From NCBI GenBank assembly GCA_905250075.1, contig CAJNOP010000001.1, forward strand, positions 4,126,514 to 4,190,513: DNA of 64,000 nt, written 5' to 3'. Made by a program: the position numbers and the translations under genes. Shown here in pieces: positions 25,598 to 38,099 of the stretch (position 1 is its first letter; each line of letters begins with the position of its first letter). A model generated the notes under the pieces. That model saw nothing but the letters and a program-made list of their open reading frames with translations, had not been told where the DNA came from and made no database searches. Source of the DNA: Rotaria sp. Silwood1. Taxonomy: Eukaryota > Rotifera > Eurotatoria > Philodinida > Philodinidae.

Positions 25598-26235
25598 TGA
25601 TGTGACAAGGATCGAGTTATGTGTCTAACTGACAGAACAACATTGTACCTACGCGATGAGTCATTGGTATCTATAAGTTAGAACCAATCATTATCGAATG
25701 TCACTAGCAGACAGATAGAAATATCTTGTCTATTTAGAATATGTTTAAATAGTATTCGAATGCAGTTCAAATTAGAAAAATTAATCTAAGCATTAGTGAT
25801 GAATTCTAGGATTTTGATGAAGAGGACGATTAGGATCATAAAACATGTTTTAAAGTTCATTCGAAGTATTACAAAATCATTTTAAAGCTTTTACTATTTG
25901 AAAACATTTTTTTGGAAGGAGAACAATCGCTCCTTCCAATGCCCCTTTCTAAAGTTGCTACTGCTAAGTGTGTATTGCAAATTAGAAGAACTCACTATTA
26001 TTGAGTTAGTCTATCATTAAATTTCGATATATAGAATTCAAAGAACAATGATAAGCATTGTTAAAGATTTCTAATATTTTGTTTTTTCGAATCCGACGAT
26101 ATGTATGTCAATATTTGTTGATATAATGAAGTATATATGCTTTAGATAAATTAAAATTACACACAATTTATTGTTTTACCACATCAAAAAAAAAATATTT
26201 AAAATGCTATGATAGTTAAATTTTCGTAATGGATA
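25598..26235. other. Intergenic stretch, no gene seen
   Basis: Spacer between the 5' end of FBXO22 and the 3' end of the Hox gene, both minus. It would hold the FBXO22 promoter. No motif or repeat is recognised. Confidence 0.45.
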
Positions 26236-27673
26236 TTAAATATGTCCATACATTTGCTGCGTATTTTCAATTGAAGAATATGATATAGGATGATCATTTA
26301 CAGAATCATAATGAGAAGAAAACGTTGGATAATGATTGTTTTCCATAAATATTTCTGAATATTGTTGCTGATTATATATTGATGTTGGCTGTTGTTGTTG
26401 TTGATAATAAATATTTTGTTTTTTTGATAAATTATAATTTTGATAATGATCATTCGAAATTGATACGGAATAATCATGAACATTAGTTACTTCAGGTACA
26501 TTTACCGTCATGTGTTGTTGTTGTTGTTGTTGACATGAAGATGTTTGTGAATAGTAATATGTATGTGGATGTCTATCATGAAACCATGATGATGAATGTT
26601 TATTATAATTACAATCGGAAGTAGTTGTTAGTCTAGATTGAGACATATTCATTGTAAATATTTGTTCATGAGATCCATCTTTAGCTGTATTATTTGGTAA
26701 TAATTGTTGGACTTTATGAAGTTGTGAAGATAAAGAAGTTGGTTGAATTTGTTGACTCATGATAGTATTCGATTCATTTTTTTCTTTAGGATTTTCATAT
26801 TTTATTGAATGATCCTAATGAATAAACAAAACAAAAACAGTTATCATTTATATTTCGACTTAATTACTTTTTCTAATGTTTTTGATGAATCAGCATCCAT
26901 TTGATCCATTAACCATTGATCATTTTTCTCATTTTCACAACATGAATGTGATGAACATTTTGTTTCATTTTGTTTAAAATAATTATTTATATTACTTTCA
27001 TTTATATCGAAAATTTCAGCTAATTTTGGATCTTCTAACATTAATTGTCTTTTGTATTTCATTCGACTATTCATGAAAAAAATAAAATAAAACTAATAAA
27101 TTTCTATTAAGTTTGATAAACATATCTCAATATACCGGTTTTGAAACCAAACCTATTACAAAAGAAAAAAAATTTAACTTTAAAATAACGAACATGATTT
27201 GATGAATTTTTACCTTGACTTGTCGTTCTGTTAGTACAAGAGTTGATGCTATTTCAACACGTCTTGGTCGACATAAATATTTTGAATAATGAAATTCTTT
27301 TTCTAATTCAAATAATTGTTTATTTGTATATGCTGTTCGAATACGTTTTCGTATATGTGAGTAACCTGTAGATGAAATTAAAAAGTTTATTCAATGATCG
27401 AATGTAAAAAAAAAAAACTAAAAATAGATTAACAGAACAACTTAATCTTTACAAATCTAGGCATTGCTTCTTTTCTTTTGTTACGAATTATTGAAGTGAA
27501 ATAAAAGAACTTTTCATTAGAGTAAAATATGATTAACCTGATCGTCTGTTTCTACGTGTTTTATTTTTTGTCCTTGATGATTTTTTCATATCATTTTCCA
27601 ATGATTCAATAATATGATTATTAATATTGTCAGTATATGTTGAAAAACTACTGGTTAGTTGAGCAGTTGTCAT
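26236..27673 (-). CDS. Hox2/proboscipedia-like homeodomain protein
   Basis: Five exons (27673-27538, 27365-27214, 27152-27136, 27066-26868, 26814-26236) join in frame to 360 residues. The homeodomain (about residues 54-113) begins [20 protein letters not shown], continues [18 protein letters not shown] and ends [32 protein letters not shown] and QVKVWFQNRRMK point to Hox2 (proboscipedia) rather than Hox3, which usually has QIKIWFQNRRMKYKK. The basic tract [11 protein letters not shown] precedes it. No YPWM-type hexapeptide is visible in the short N-terminus. The 230-residue C-terminal part is Gln/Asn/Tyr-rich. The third exon is only 17 nt and encodes VWFQNR of the recognition helix. Hox2-class genes occur in rotifers. 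No other Hox gene is in the window, so clustering cannot be judged. Confidence 0.9.
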
Positions 27674-29076
27674 TTTACTATAGTTTCTAAACTATTCGAT
27701 TATTCAATTAATAGTATATTATTGAAACATAATATAATGTTTTGTTTTTTATGTTTTTCTTTTTCTCATTTGATCTTTCAATAGATTCAATACGAAATGT
27801 TTGTCATCATTCGCTTCTAAGAGACGATATCTATCCACTGAATGGTTAACAAAAAAAAAAGAAAAAAAGAGAATAAATTGTATCTTCTTTCTCTGATTCG
27901 TTGAAATAATCCGTTTTTTTTTCTGTTCTGTTGGTAGTTCTATATATGAATATAACAGAAAAAAAACAGAAATATCTTTGATTGTTCTAGTTTACACCCT
28001 TCAACGCACTTGAATGCTAGTGATTGCAATCTTTTGTTTTTTCTATCATATAATGTCATTCGTTGTAGCTCTGTACTCCATCAAATTGATCATTAGGGCA
28101 TATCTCTAGAGAAAATGTTCTATATATGTGTGTGTGTGTGTTAATGTAATCATAGACAAAGTTGATACCGACGTATATTTATTGATTTGAAGTTGACGGT
28201 TTTATGACATGTATCGATCGGGAATACATAAATAGAATATTTGAAGTTATTTCTTATTCGGCTATTTTTTCTTTTATTCATTAGCAAAAATAGAAAACCA
28301 GAAGCAGTGACATATATTGCAAAGACACTGATTGATTGAAGATACAAAATCATTAATCGACAAAAATTTGGTTACTGGAGTGTACGTTTCATTTTAGGGT
28401 GAGAATATTTTCTTTTATATTAATTATTTTAATTGAGAAAAGAAATTTCGAACGAAACATCGAATCATAGTTCTTATTTCACTTTGTGTTAATTAATTTA
28501 ATATACTGTTGATCATACAAAGAGGTATTTATAGAATATGATTTAAAAGTGTATTCTTCCATTTGTGAATAAATCTTAACGTAACCCTTCGATTACAAGC
28601 GATGTTCTCAACAGAAAATAAAATATCTCATCGTGAAAGCTCAAGCAGATTAGATTTTTCATATTCTCTTTAGTAAATAATTAGACTACTCTATTAAAAT
28701 AAATTGTGATATCATACATAGAAATAATTGAGGCCAGTCTACTTACATCAGATTTAGAACTTGGATAAGGAAAATCTCAACTGATGTGTTATGATCGAAT
28801 AGTTCAAGATATTAAACTGCTCCACTATGATCTTGTCTTCATATTACATGCTTCCATTTTTAAGATTACTATATCATGAGCGAAACTAACTATGTCAGTG
28901 GAACTATTGAAAATATCACTCCTACAAAACAACGAATTTCCTTTGTACAACACGCAACCAAAAAAAAAATTATTTTATCTACTCTAGACAAATGACCCCT
29001 AGGATCAAAAAAAAATAATTTATTATGAATAAATAAATAATACAGAAAAAAAAATACACATAAATATAGATAGGTT
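27674..29076. other. Upstream region of the Hox2-like gene
   Basis: A 1.4 kb A/T-rich stretch between the Hox2-like start codon and the 3' end of the small gene at 29077. It contains a short (TG)n tract at about 28128-28142. It must hold the Hox promoter if that gene has no further upstream exon. No other element is recognised. Confidence 0.4.
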
Positions 29077-29628
29077 TCAAAAAGTGCCCATATCATTGAT
29101 AGCAGTTGAATGAAAACGACCAGTATCCAATGAATTAGGTAATTTAAGAAGTTTCAATGGTTGAGATTGATGATTTGAAATATCGTCCATACTAACATTC
29201 ATTTGTGATAAATTAAATTTATCATTACGATGATCACTCATTGAATCATAACATGAATCATGGTCATCAATAGAAAGTGATTGTTCAGATAAATCAGAAT
29301 TTGTTTTTTCTTCAATTTCACTTAAATATTCAACTTGACGTGATGGATCATAAAGAATTTGTGATAAACGACAACGTGGATAATTGAAATTTGAAAATGA
29401 TGGAAATGTAGGAAGCTAGAAATAAATGAATCGTGTTGAAAATTACTGTTTTCTTCCTCGATCAATACGAAAACTTACAGGAGTAGAATTGGATTGACGA
29501 GGTAATTGTGGTTGAATAACAGGAGTTGATGATTTAATATTTTTTGTAGAAAATGTATGTTGAAGACGAGCAACGAATTTAATAAATGATGAAGAATGAC
29601 GTTTACGTGATTGTTGTGATCGATGCAT
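29077..29628 (-). CDS. Unknown 162-residue protein, two exons
   Basis: Exon 1 (29628-29479) and exon 2 (29415-29077) join in phase 0 across a 63-nt GT-AG intron. The N-terminus is strongly basic (MHRSQQSRKRHSSSFIKFVA), followed by a Pro/Ser/Gln segment. Exon 2 reads LPTFPSFSNFNYPRCRLSQI, then LYDPSRQVEYLSEIEEK, then an Asp/Ser-rich stretch and a Leu-rich end (LKLLKLPNSLDTGRFHS). There is no signal peptide, membrane helix or known domain. The coherent frame, codon use and splice sites support a real gene. The charge pattern suggests a soluble, perhaps nuclear, largely disordered protein, which is inference. Confidence 0.6.
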
Positions 29629-32486
29629 TTTTTAATTTGAAATGTAAATGAACTATTTCTTGTTTTTCTCGAGAATTTTACTTTCATTATATCGAAAAAG
29701 CCAATTTCAATTCATATAGATCATCTAGTTACTTACTTATAACTAATCAAAGAAATGTTCTGTAAAGTGACATTCAATTTTCATATATGCATATAAACCA
29801 ATTAACTACTATCATATTGAACCGATTAAGTATTCGCTTCTTTTTTTTTTTGTTTTTCATCCGATTCAAAGAAGATTATTATTTGAGAAAAATAATATTG
29901 TAGGCGAGTCATGTTATTTGTAAGAACAAAAAGCTGATAATACATATACTATTATTTATTAATTAGAATAAGAATTACAATGTAGAATATATGATAGATG
30001 AATAGATGTGCTAAGAAAAATTCATTTGATTTCTATACAGAAAATACATTAATACCTATTTTTCTTTGCAAGTTGTGGATATTTCAGAAGAAAAGTTCAT
30101 ATTTATATGGTGTATATATAAGTTGAATTTCATCTTTGATTAAAGAATATTTATACAACATGGAGACTATTACGGTCGAACGTATCACTTGTCATAGTGG
30201 TCGAATGTTAATTTTAAAAATTGGATGTGAGTTCTGCTCACGATGAATTCATAAATGGTTCAATGAAAGATCCGTATACAAGATTAATAGATAGTCACGA
30301 GCTGGAACTAGAATAAACTATTGTGATAATAGATTAGTGCTATTCTACAGAAGATATTGTATTAGGAAAAACATTTGTGAATGGCAAATTTTAGATTCTA
30401 CTGTAATTGCAACTGTTGAGGAAGAATAGGATGAAGAATACAAATGAATGAAAATAGTGATGAAGTAAGTAACAGATCTAGGAGTTTTGTCTAACACATA
30501 TCCAATAAGAATTTGATGCAGCAACATGACATGAAACAAGTTTTTTTTTTCTTTAAATATTATCGAAACTACACAGTGAATTCTTATATTTTCGAGAAGA
30601 AGCTAGTCTTTGTATAATGAAATCATTCTGTAAAATACCTTGAACACTGCGAAACATCATTTGTATACAAACCAGACAAGAATGCATTTTAATAAAGCAA
30701 CTAAAGCAAGTAGGAGTTTTTTTAGGTATCTATCAGCCATAAAGTTACACTTGTTTATTCTGCATCATCACACGTTGAACGAATGCAAATTTGTAGTACT
30801 TAATGGTTGTATATCTCGATCGCACTAAGGTAAACGGAATGTGCAGCAATTTTAGTGAGAAACAGTATTAAAAAAAAACAAGTTTACGGCAGTAATTTAT
30901 ATCCATGTCAGTAATCTTCATGGAGTTTGTTTCATGAACAGATTATGCTTTACAGTTAGATGTTATCTAGTAGGTTAGCAACATCGTTATCAAACGGTCT
31001 TTCAGAGCGACGATATAGCAGTGGCAGGGTTTCATATATTTTGATTTTCATGTTGCGTTGGTGCTGATCAATAAGAGTACAAACAGTGATTTGTATAGAA
31101 AATTTTCTTCCAAACGAGAACTTTCGAAGATGAAAAGGTTTGATAGTTTTCAAAAAATTGGGGTCTCTAAGAAACAGATACTTCACCTCCAAAAAACTGA
31201 AAGATATTCTACCTCTCTAGAACATTTGTTTTTGTTTTTGAATGAGATGCATCAATCTTATGAGAGGCATAAACATTTTGTTTCCATAGAAAATAGCTGG
31301 AAAAACACAACGTTGATGCTTTGCTTTAGATTGATCTATCTGAGTCAAGAAAACATTGTGGGGAGTACCTTCATTCGTTTCTCTCTCTCTTTCATTTAAT
31401 TCGTTCGTCTCAAATTTCTGAAGATTTCTTGTTCGAATGTTTTCCTTTTGTCTCTATGGTTACTCTCTTACATCTACATGAGCAAATTCAATACTTGGTA
31501 TAATAATATTGGTGGCAGCTGTAAAACTCATCGGATTTATACTTGTGTTTGATGCTTAAACATAATTTCTCTTTATATTATCATGTGAGCATTTTTGGAT
31601 GTTACACTTACGAAGATAATAACAAAAAATGCTGCAGAAAGATGAAAGACGTTTCAGTTTATAGAGAATCACTTGATCTATCATTTTGGATATTTTAAAC
31701 AGAATGTTATTTGTGAATTCCAGGAGAGGGAAAACTTCGATTTCGTTTTTTCAGCAACTATATCATTGAAAAATTAGAAGTTGTTTTATTTTTGAAAATT
31801 CTTGTTGAAAGTTAAAGTGGAAAATAAACCAGGTCGAATAATTTCGTGAGCCGTTGCATATCTATGTTTATTTATATTAACTTTGTAGGAAGAAAAACTT
31901 ATGTTAATGCTATTTTCCATCACTGAACTTGCATATCTAATTCTATGTCGTTATCATATGTTTACTATTTACTTCGATCTTCTTGATATATTTTATCGAG
32001 CATGCAAAAAAAGGAATTTTTTGCTTAATTTCATTGCATATTTAGAGAAAAATGCTACAAACAATATGGAGAGAAGCATATATGACCTATCGTTCGTTCA
32101 CGTTCATTATAGTTTGATAGTTTGCTTCTAGATTAGTCAGCCGTTATGACTCGTCCGCGGCATTCGTCAAAAACTGCTAATAGTTATGAAAATTAGGCAG
32201 CTATGTTTTCGGGTAATTGACATCTATACATTCACCGCTTCTTTGTTTGACTATAGTATATATTTCTTCTACAGACGAATACTTCGACAATATCATTCGC
32301 ACATATATTACATCTTAACTACATATTACTGTAGAAGACTAACATCGAACTGAAAACGATTTCTCTTTTTTATTTTCTGCTGATCAGTATTTACGGAACG
32401 TACATTTTCTATTTATATTCAATTAAATTTCGTTCCCACAATTTCCATTTTAACAAGAACCGTTTTTTGCCATTGTTGAAGAACAA
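29629..32486. other. Long intergenic region with a possible degenerate coding remnant
   Basis: No complete gene is seen. On the minus strand, 31192-30956 is open (78 codons, containing LPLLYRRSERPFDNDVANLL near its end), and a second open stretch lies just upstream near 31235-31365. Both are interrupted and not joined by convincing splice sites. They may be a decayed gene or transposon copy. The rest is A/T-rich with nothing recognised. Confidence 0.3.
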
Positions 32487-34527
32487 ATGTCGTCCCCATC
32501 TTATGAAGATTCAAAATTAAATAATTCATTAATTAATAAGATAATAGTACCATCAGGTTCATCATTGATAGATTTACTCAATCAACAATCATCTCAAACA
32601 ACAACTGAAGATGATTCAATACCAACTATGCTTAGTAACAAAGCAAGACAACGTATCGAACAAATCCAAAATTCAGAATCAAATGGTAGAGGTAATTAAA
32701 TTTTTATTTCAGTTTCTTTTTGTTTTTGGAATAATAATGATTTTTTTTGAGAAAATGAACGACTATCCTCATTATTCAATACAACTGGTCGTGAACGTAA
32801 TACTACAACACCTTTAAAAAAATGGCTATATGAACATCAAGATAATCCATGTGAGTAATGAGTGAATTCTTCCATTATATGTTCTGGATTGAAATCGGAA
32901 ATCAAACTAAATAGAAAGTCGACAATATGGATAATGGTTGAAATATTATCCGCAATTCGAATGTAACCTTCTTCGAGTAGTCTTGATATTTATCTTTTGT
33001 TTTTTTTTGTAGATCCAACAGAAAGTGAAAGGCAAGAATTAATGAAAAAAACCAGTATGTCTGCATATCAAATACAAGTATGGTTTACAAATGCTCGTGT
33101 ACAAATGCGTAAAGCAAAGACACAATCTACAGAAAAGTCAGAAGAAAATAAAAATAAAAACCAAAAGGATAATTCAAATAATGTGGCAGCAACTATAGAT
33201 TTAACAGTATCATCTGATGATGAAAAAAATGAATCACATATTGATTTATCAATGTTACTTGACAATACAAAAGTTAAAGTACATATTAATTCACCAATTC
33301 CATTAAATCATAAACGAATCATTTTGGCATATTCTTGTTTAATTGGTACTGAACTGGTATGTTACAAAAAAAAGAAAAAACAAAACTTAATTAAAAAATA
33401 ATTCATAAAACTTTCGTTTAGGTTGGTCTTCGTTGTTTAGTATCGATGTATCCTAATCAATTATCAATATCTGATGGTATTACTGATCATACAACTCATT
33501 TAATTATCGGAAGAGAAGAAAAAGCATTATTATGTCCATTAACAACGAAATTATTTCAAGCAATTGCTCGTCATTTATATATTCTATCATATAAATGGAT
33601 TAGGCAATGTTTAAAACAAAATGATCTTATTGATGAAACTGATTATGAAATGCGTGGAGATATTCCATTTGGTGAATATCATGATGGAATGAGAAAAAGT
33701 CGATTATCAAAAGATACTAAATTATTTGAAAAATGTCAATTTTTTCTTTTATGTGATGGTTGTCAAGATAGAATGGTAAGTAGATAAGTTAATTAAAATT
33801 TGAGACATGAAATTTGCTTCTCATACTGAAATTTCTAGAGTAAAAGATTTAGATTTTTTTTTCAAATACTAAGAAGTCGATATTTAGTAGATTGAACTGT
33901 GACTAAACTTTTGGTTAATTAAATTTCAGATACTAAAGCTACAATTGTTTTTTTTTTCCACTCGATTTTGATCTCTGTGAACCAGAGGTCTTTTTTTAAT
34001 TAAAACTAGTTTTGTAATTTAACAAATGTGAAGAGTTATATGGTAGTAGGAATTTTTAAGTACTGGTATACATATATATATATCTATTTATAATGAAGTC
34101 ATATCATTATGATCAATATGAATACAAATTTGAAGGCATAAATGTATTGTTTACTATCAAGTGAAGTTACTTATTGTTTGTTAGTTTTTCTGATGACAAT
34201 ACCTGGTTACATGATTGTTGAGATTCTTTTTTTAAATAAAATTGTTTTCGTTTCTTTTTTTTTTAGTCAAAAAATGAACTGTGTGCTTTAATTAAACTAT
34301 GTCATGGTTCAATTCTTTCTACATTTCCATTAACATCAGCCAGTGATAGTTCAACATTGACTATTATTCTGTGCAATGCCTTACTTCCATTTGAGTCTGC
34401 CAATCAACAACAATTATTTCAATTATGTCGTTCAAATGGTGTTCATTTTCTTAGTCCTGAATGGATTATTGAATCCATTGTTCAATTTACTTTACAACCA
34501 TTTGATTCTTATGAAGAAACGTTTTAA
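32487..34527 (+). CDS. TALE-homeodomain / tandem BRCT fusion protein
   Basis: Five exons (32487-32691, 32752-32850, 33013-33356, 33422-33775, 34267-34527) join in frame to 420 residues. About residues 80-135 form a TGIF-type TALE homeodomain: LKKWLYEHQDNPYPTESERQ, then QIQVWFTNARVQMRKAK, with the invariant WFxNxR. An acidic linker containing IDLTVSSDDE (SUMO-interaction-like) follows. Residues about 195-420 are two BRCT repeats like those of BRCA1/BARD1: ITDHTTHLII, CPLTTKLFQAIARHLYILSY, KWIRQCLKQNDLIDE, DYEMRGDIPFGEYHDGMRKS, then KDTKLFEKCQFFL and VHFLSPEWIIESI. The Ser and the T-K of the phosphopeptide pocket seem kept (AYSC; TTK). There is no RING or ankyrin region. A role as a chromatin-bound phosphopeptide reader in DNA damage or transcription is inference. 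All splice sites are GT-AG and phases match. Confidence 0.85.
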
Positions 34528-35813
34528 TAGGACTCGAAAACTGTACTGTATCTTGATTTGATCAGATATAGATTAACAGTGAAAATAGATTAGTCAGAAA
34601 AAAATTAGTAGTTATATCCATATAAGTAATTTCTTTTTCTAATAAATAGGAAAAAATTCTTTCGTTTTGTATTCATATCTCTTTTTTATATTCGTTGTAT
34701 GATAATATCATTGGCTTTATTTTACATGTCTAAAACAAATTAAAAATGTGATGTTTGAACTGAAGTCAGATAGATTTCACTGGTTTGGTTGGCTAAAATA
34801 TGAGTTTGATAATCGCTAGAATGTTGATGATATGTTTAAAATTGTGAGACAGAATATGAAGAAAATTATCGTACAAAAGAATGAGTTCACATGGTTACCG
34901 TTCTAAGACATTGCCATTGAATTTTGATGCAAAGAACTAGACTTATAAATACCATATGATCTTTTTCAGAATAAGTTCATTTGGTACATATTGTCATGAC
35001 CACAATTTTTTATTATACTATATATAGTTGAAAGTTTTCTCTTTATACATAATGCTTTCTTTCATTTCTCCAGTTTTGGTATAAGCAAATGCTCATAAGC
35101 AGCAAACTGTTTCAGTTAGTGCAGATGAAGTGCAATGCCATAAATGCTAATCAATAGTTGTTCATGATTAAATAAAAAACATTGTGCAATTGCACTGTTT
35201 CATTTTGTGTTTATTTATCATCGTTACACAATATGTGATACTGTGTTGTACACAATGAATTTAGCATAAATATTGTAATCACACAATTCTTTCTTATGTT
35301 ACATGATGATTGTCCTTTGTTTAGTTGTTCGATGCGATATTGTAAAAAAAGACAGTGTTATATTCGTCAAATAAAATAAGTCATATTTTTTTAAAATAAT
35401 TCTTAATCAGAAGATGACATTAATGAAAAGTATCAATAATATTTATGTTTGTTTATCAGTTATTATTTGAATAAATACTTGATCATAATTAAAACAATGT
35501 ATGCAACGATTATCAGGATTATTTAACTATGTCGAAAATAATTGTTTCATTCAATCAATTGTTTTTATAGGTTGTACAACAACTTTAGATATGTTTTCCT
35601 TACCATAATGACTATGTTCAGCAACATGCTGTAGTAAATTAATACTTCTTAAATAAATATTTGATGGAATTGTTATCATTGAAGAATTTTGTACAACAAT
35701 GAACGCTATTGAATGGGAAATACTTTTACTTTATTTGTTATTCCATTCATGAATGAAGTTTGAGAATAATGAGAAGAAATACATAACTGAGAAAAATAAG
35801 TTTTTTTTTTGTT
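34528..35813. other. Intergenic stretch with a weak minus-strand open frame
   Basis: On the minus strand about 35727-35549 encodes a coherent open stretch (including MITIPSNIYLRSINLLQHVA, then EHSHYGKENIS) ending in TGA, but without a clear start or partner exon. It could be the last exon of an unseen gene or a remnant. The rest is A/T-rich with nothing recognised. Confidence 0.3.
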
Positions 35814-36492
35814 ATGAATGAAGGAGTTGATTTAACTCCACGTTGTTGTCAAAAAATAGATAATGATGAATTACGACTTGTTCGTGTTTGTGAAGGAAGA
35901 CATTTTAATAAATGTGAAACTATACATTGTCGGTAAGGCATTCCTTTATTAGAGAAAATACTTTTAGATATGTGTAGTTTGGATAGAGAAGATTTACTAA
36001 TTGTTAATTGACGAAAACAACAAAGTAAATGACATAGTATGATTACTGTTTATTTTTTCGTTGTCAATGAAGTAGATAATATACTTAGGGTTTACTGACA
36101 GTTTCTTATACGTATATAAACGGATAGTCCAAATCATGCTTTACAATTCTATAATATTTCACAATTTTTCATTTGTTGTGACAATATTAGAATTTCGATC
36201 ATAGCTGTTGAATTCTGACTTTGTTACATTAGGAAAATTTTCGCTTTTACATTTAAGTTCTTACTGACCTATGTTTATTTTCGGTAGTCAGACTTCAGTT
36301 AAAATCGAACAGATTGATTGCCTTCCTAATGATGATTATCATGTTACAATTGGCAGATTTCAAGCACATATTAGTCGGAGTCATGACGTCATCCGAAAAA
36401 CAAGTTCCAATTGTTGTGAATTTAAAAAAATTACCGCTACTTATATATCATCACGGTTGATCTCAAGAGTAATCATTAATGAAATGATTTGA
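35814..36492 (+). CDS. Small cysteine-rich protein candidate, two exons
   Basis: Exon 1 (35814-35932) starts at an ATG and encodes MNEGVDLTPRCCQKIDNDEL, then RLVRVCEGRHFNKCETIHCR, followed by a consensus donor GGTAAGG. Exon 2 (36288-36492) follows an acceptor CGGTAG in the matching phase and encodes QTSVKIEQIDCLPNDDYHV, then TIGRFQAHISRSHDVIRKTS and SNCC. The total is 107 residues with eight cysteines. The combined length is a multiple of three and ends in TGA. No signal peptide is present at this start, so an upstream exon may be missing if the product is secreted. The 355-nt intron is longer than usual here. I do not recognise the family; it could also be a fragment of a larger gene. Confidence 0.4.
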
Positions 36493-38099
36493 ACTACAGA
36501 TCTGGTAGGGTACTCTTGGTCTTCGACGTCTTTTTGACCTTTACGAAACTATTCTCAAAGGTGAAGTTTGACCTCCGAAAACAAAATAATGTCTGTCATG
36601 AGTAATTCCTGCTTGAATGTATAGTAGTTAAGCTTTGATTGAAGCTCTTATATTATCATACCAACTGAAGAATGATGAAGTATTTTAGAATTATACAACA
36701 CTGTTTGAACGATCAATATATATAATAGGTTTCAAAATCATTCAAATAGTAGATAATTTTATCTTATAATAATCTAGTTTTCGTCCGATTATCGCTTATA
36801 ATGACTAGTATATTTTAAAAAAATTTAGATCAATCCATTGTTTTGTGTAGTTTTCATTGACAACATACTCATAACACGCCGGTTTTTTTCATTCTTTCAA
36901 ACATATTCAATTACTTTGTTTTGCAAACTGTTGAGTGCCTGTTCCTTGTTGAAATTTTCGTTATAATACGTGATTCAATAGAGCAACTTGTCGTTTAGGT
37001 AGTTCCCATAATATTTACCTAATTTTATTGTTCAATATATTATTAGTAAGAGCAGTACAAATTGAATCAGATATTCTAATCGAATGAAATTTTCATGTTG
37101 AAAAATTCCTTTTCTCATCTCCTATCTATAGATTAATCATAGGTAGACGTTATTGTATTATCTTATTCATACAATGAAAACCATAATAGTTTAACAATGC
37201 GGATTTGCAGAGAATCTTTTTGCGTAGGAGACTCTTATGTTTGAAATTCAAACAAATTATATCATCTAAATTTCATACCTCTGGTACACTTTGAATCTCA
37301 GGAGTATAACGCTTACCGCAATCCTATGTAGATAGAGAACAAAATTTAGAACAACGCGCTATGTTAAATTTGGTTTGAGATTTTAATAATGTTTTTTTTA
37401 GTTCTGTTATCTACAGTGTAACAAAGATAAAGAGCTAAAGAGATATAATCGGTTTTGATTTCAAATATAAACAATCTCTATAAGAAAAGGCCCCTTCAAA
37501 TCCATTACCTTCATTGATGTGGGAATACAACAGCACAAGAACATCCAAACTGAGTAGTTTTTGAATTTCGGTTCTCTATGTCGAAAGTTTTCATTATATC
37601 TCCAGTACATAACAGTTAATTGGGAACGAGCTCACCCTCGTCAATTATTTCGTTCAATTATAAAAGCCAAAGTATCAAAATTACGGTTTTGCAAAACTTA
37701 CTCAAGATATACGAAAACATATATATTGAAGATTTAAAAACCTTTGTATTGTTTCGAGACATGAATCTTTCTGTCACAATTCAAACAAATTTCTAGGAAC
37801 TTATCTTTCTCTAGAACATCGAGGCACAAAATATATATTTTGTTTCAGCAAAAAATACGCAAACCATTGAGGCTGAATACATACATGACTGACTAAAGAA
37901 GTGTTGTGCATCGCACCTCATTAAAAAAAACCAGATATCACTGTTACGCTTATCTTCTTCTCATATATAATGAATGTTACATGGTAATTGCGTCTTATCT
38001 ATTTTAATCAATTAAAAATCTGGTACCATTCATCCATAGATCTTCTAGTAAAAATATGGCATAAACAACTTCGTCACTTAACATTAATTGAACGCTAGA
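36493..38099. other. Intergenic stretch, no gene seen
   Basis: About 1.6 kb of A/T-rich DNA with no credible open frame or RNA gene. It ends at the target-site duplication of the foldback element. Confidence 0.45.

Noticed and set aside
31058..31399. Plus-strand open frame of 113 codons
   Set aside because: No recognisable motif, no splice context and low-complexity ends. The opposite strand looks at least as protein-like, so neither is called a gene.
33068..33265. Minus-strand open frame opposite the homeodomain-BRCT gene
   Set aside because: It is an antisense shadow of the exon 33013-33356, without its own start context or homology.
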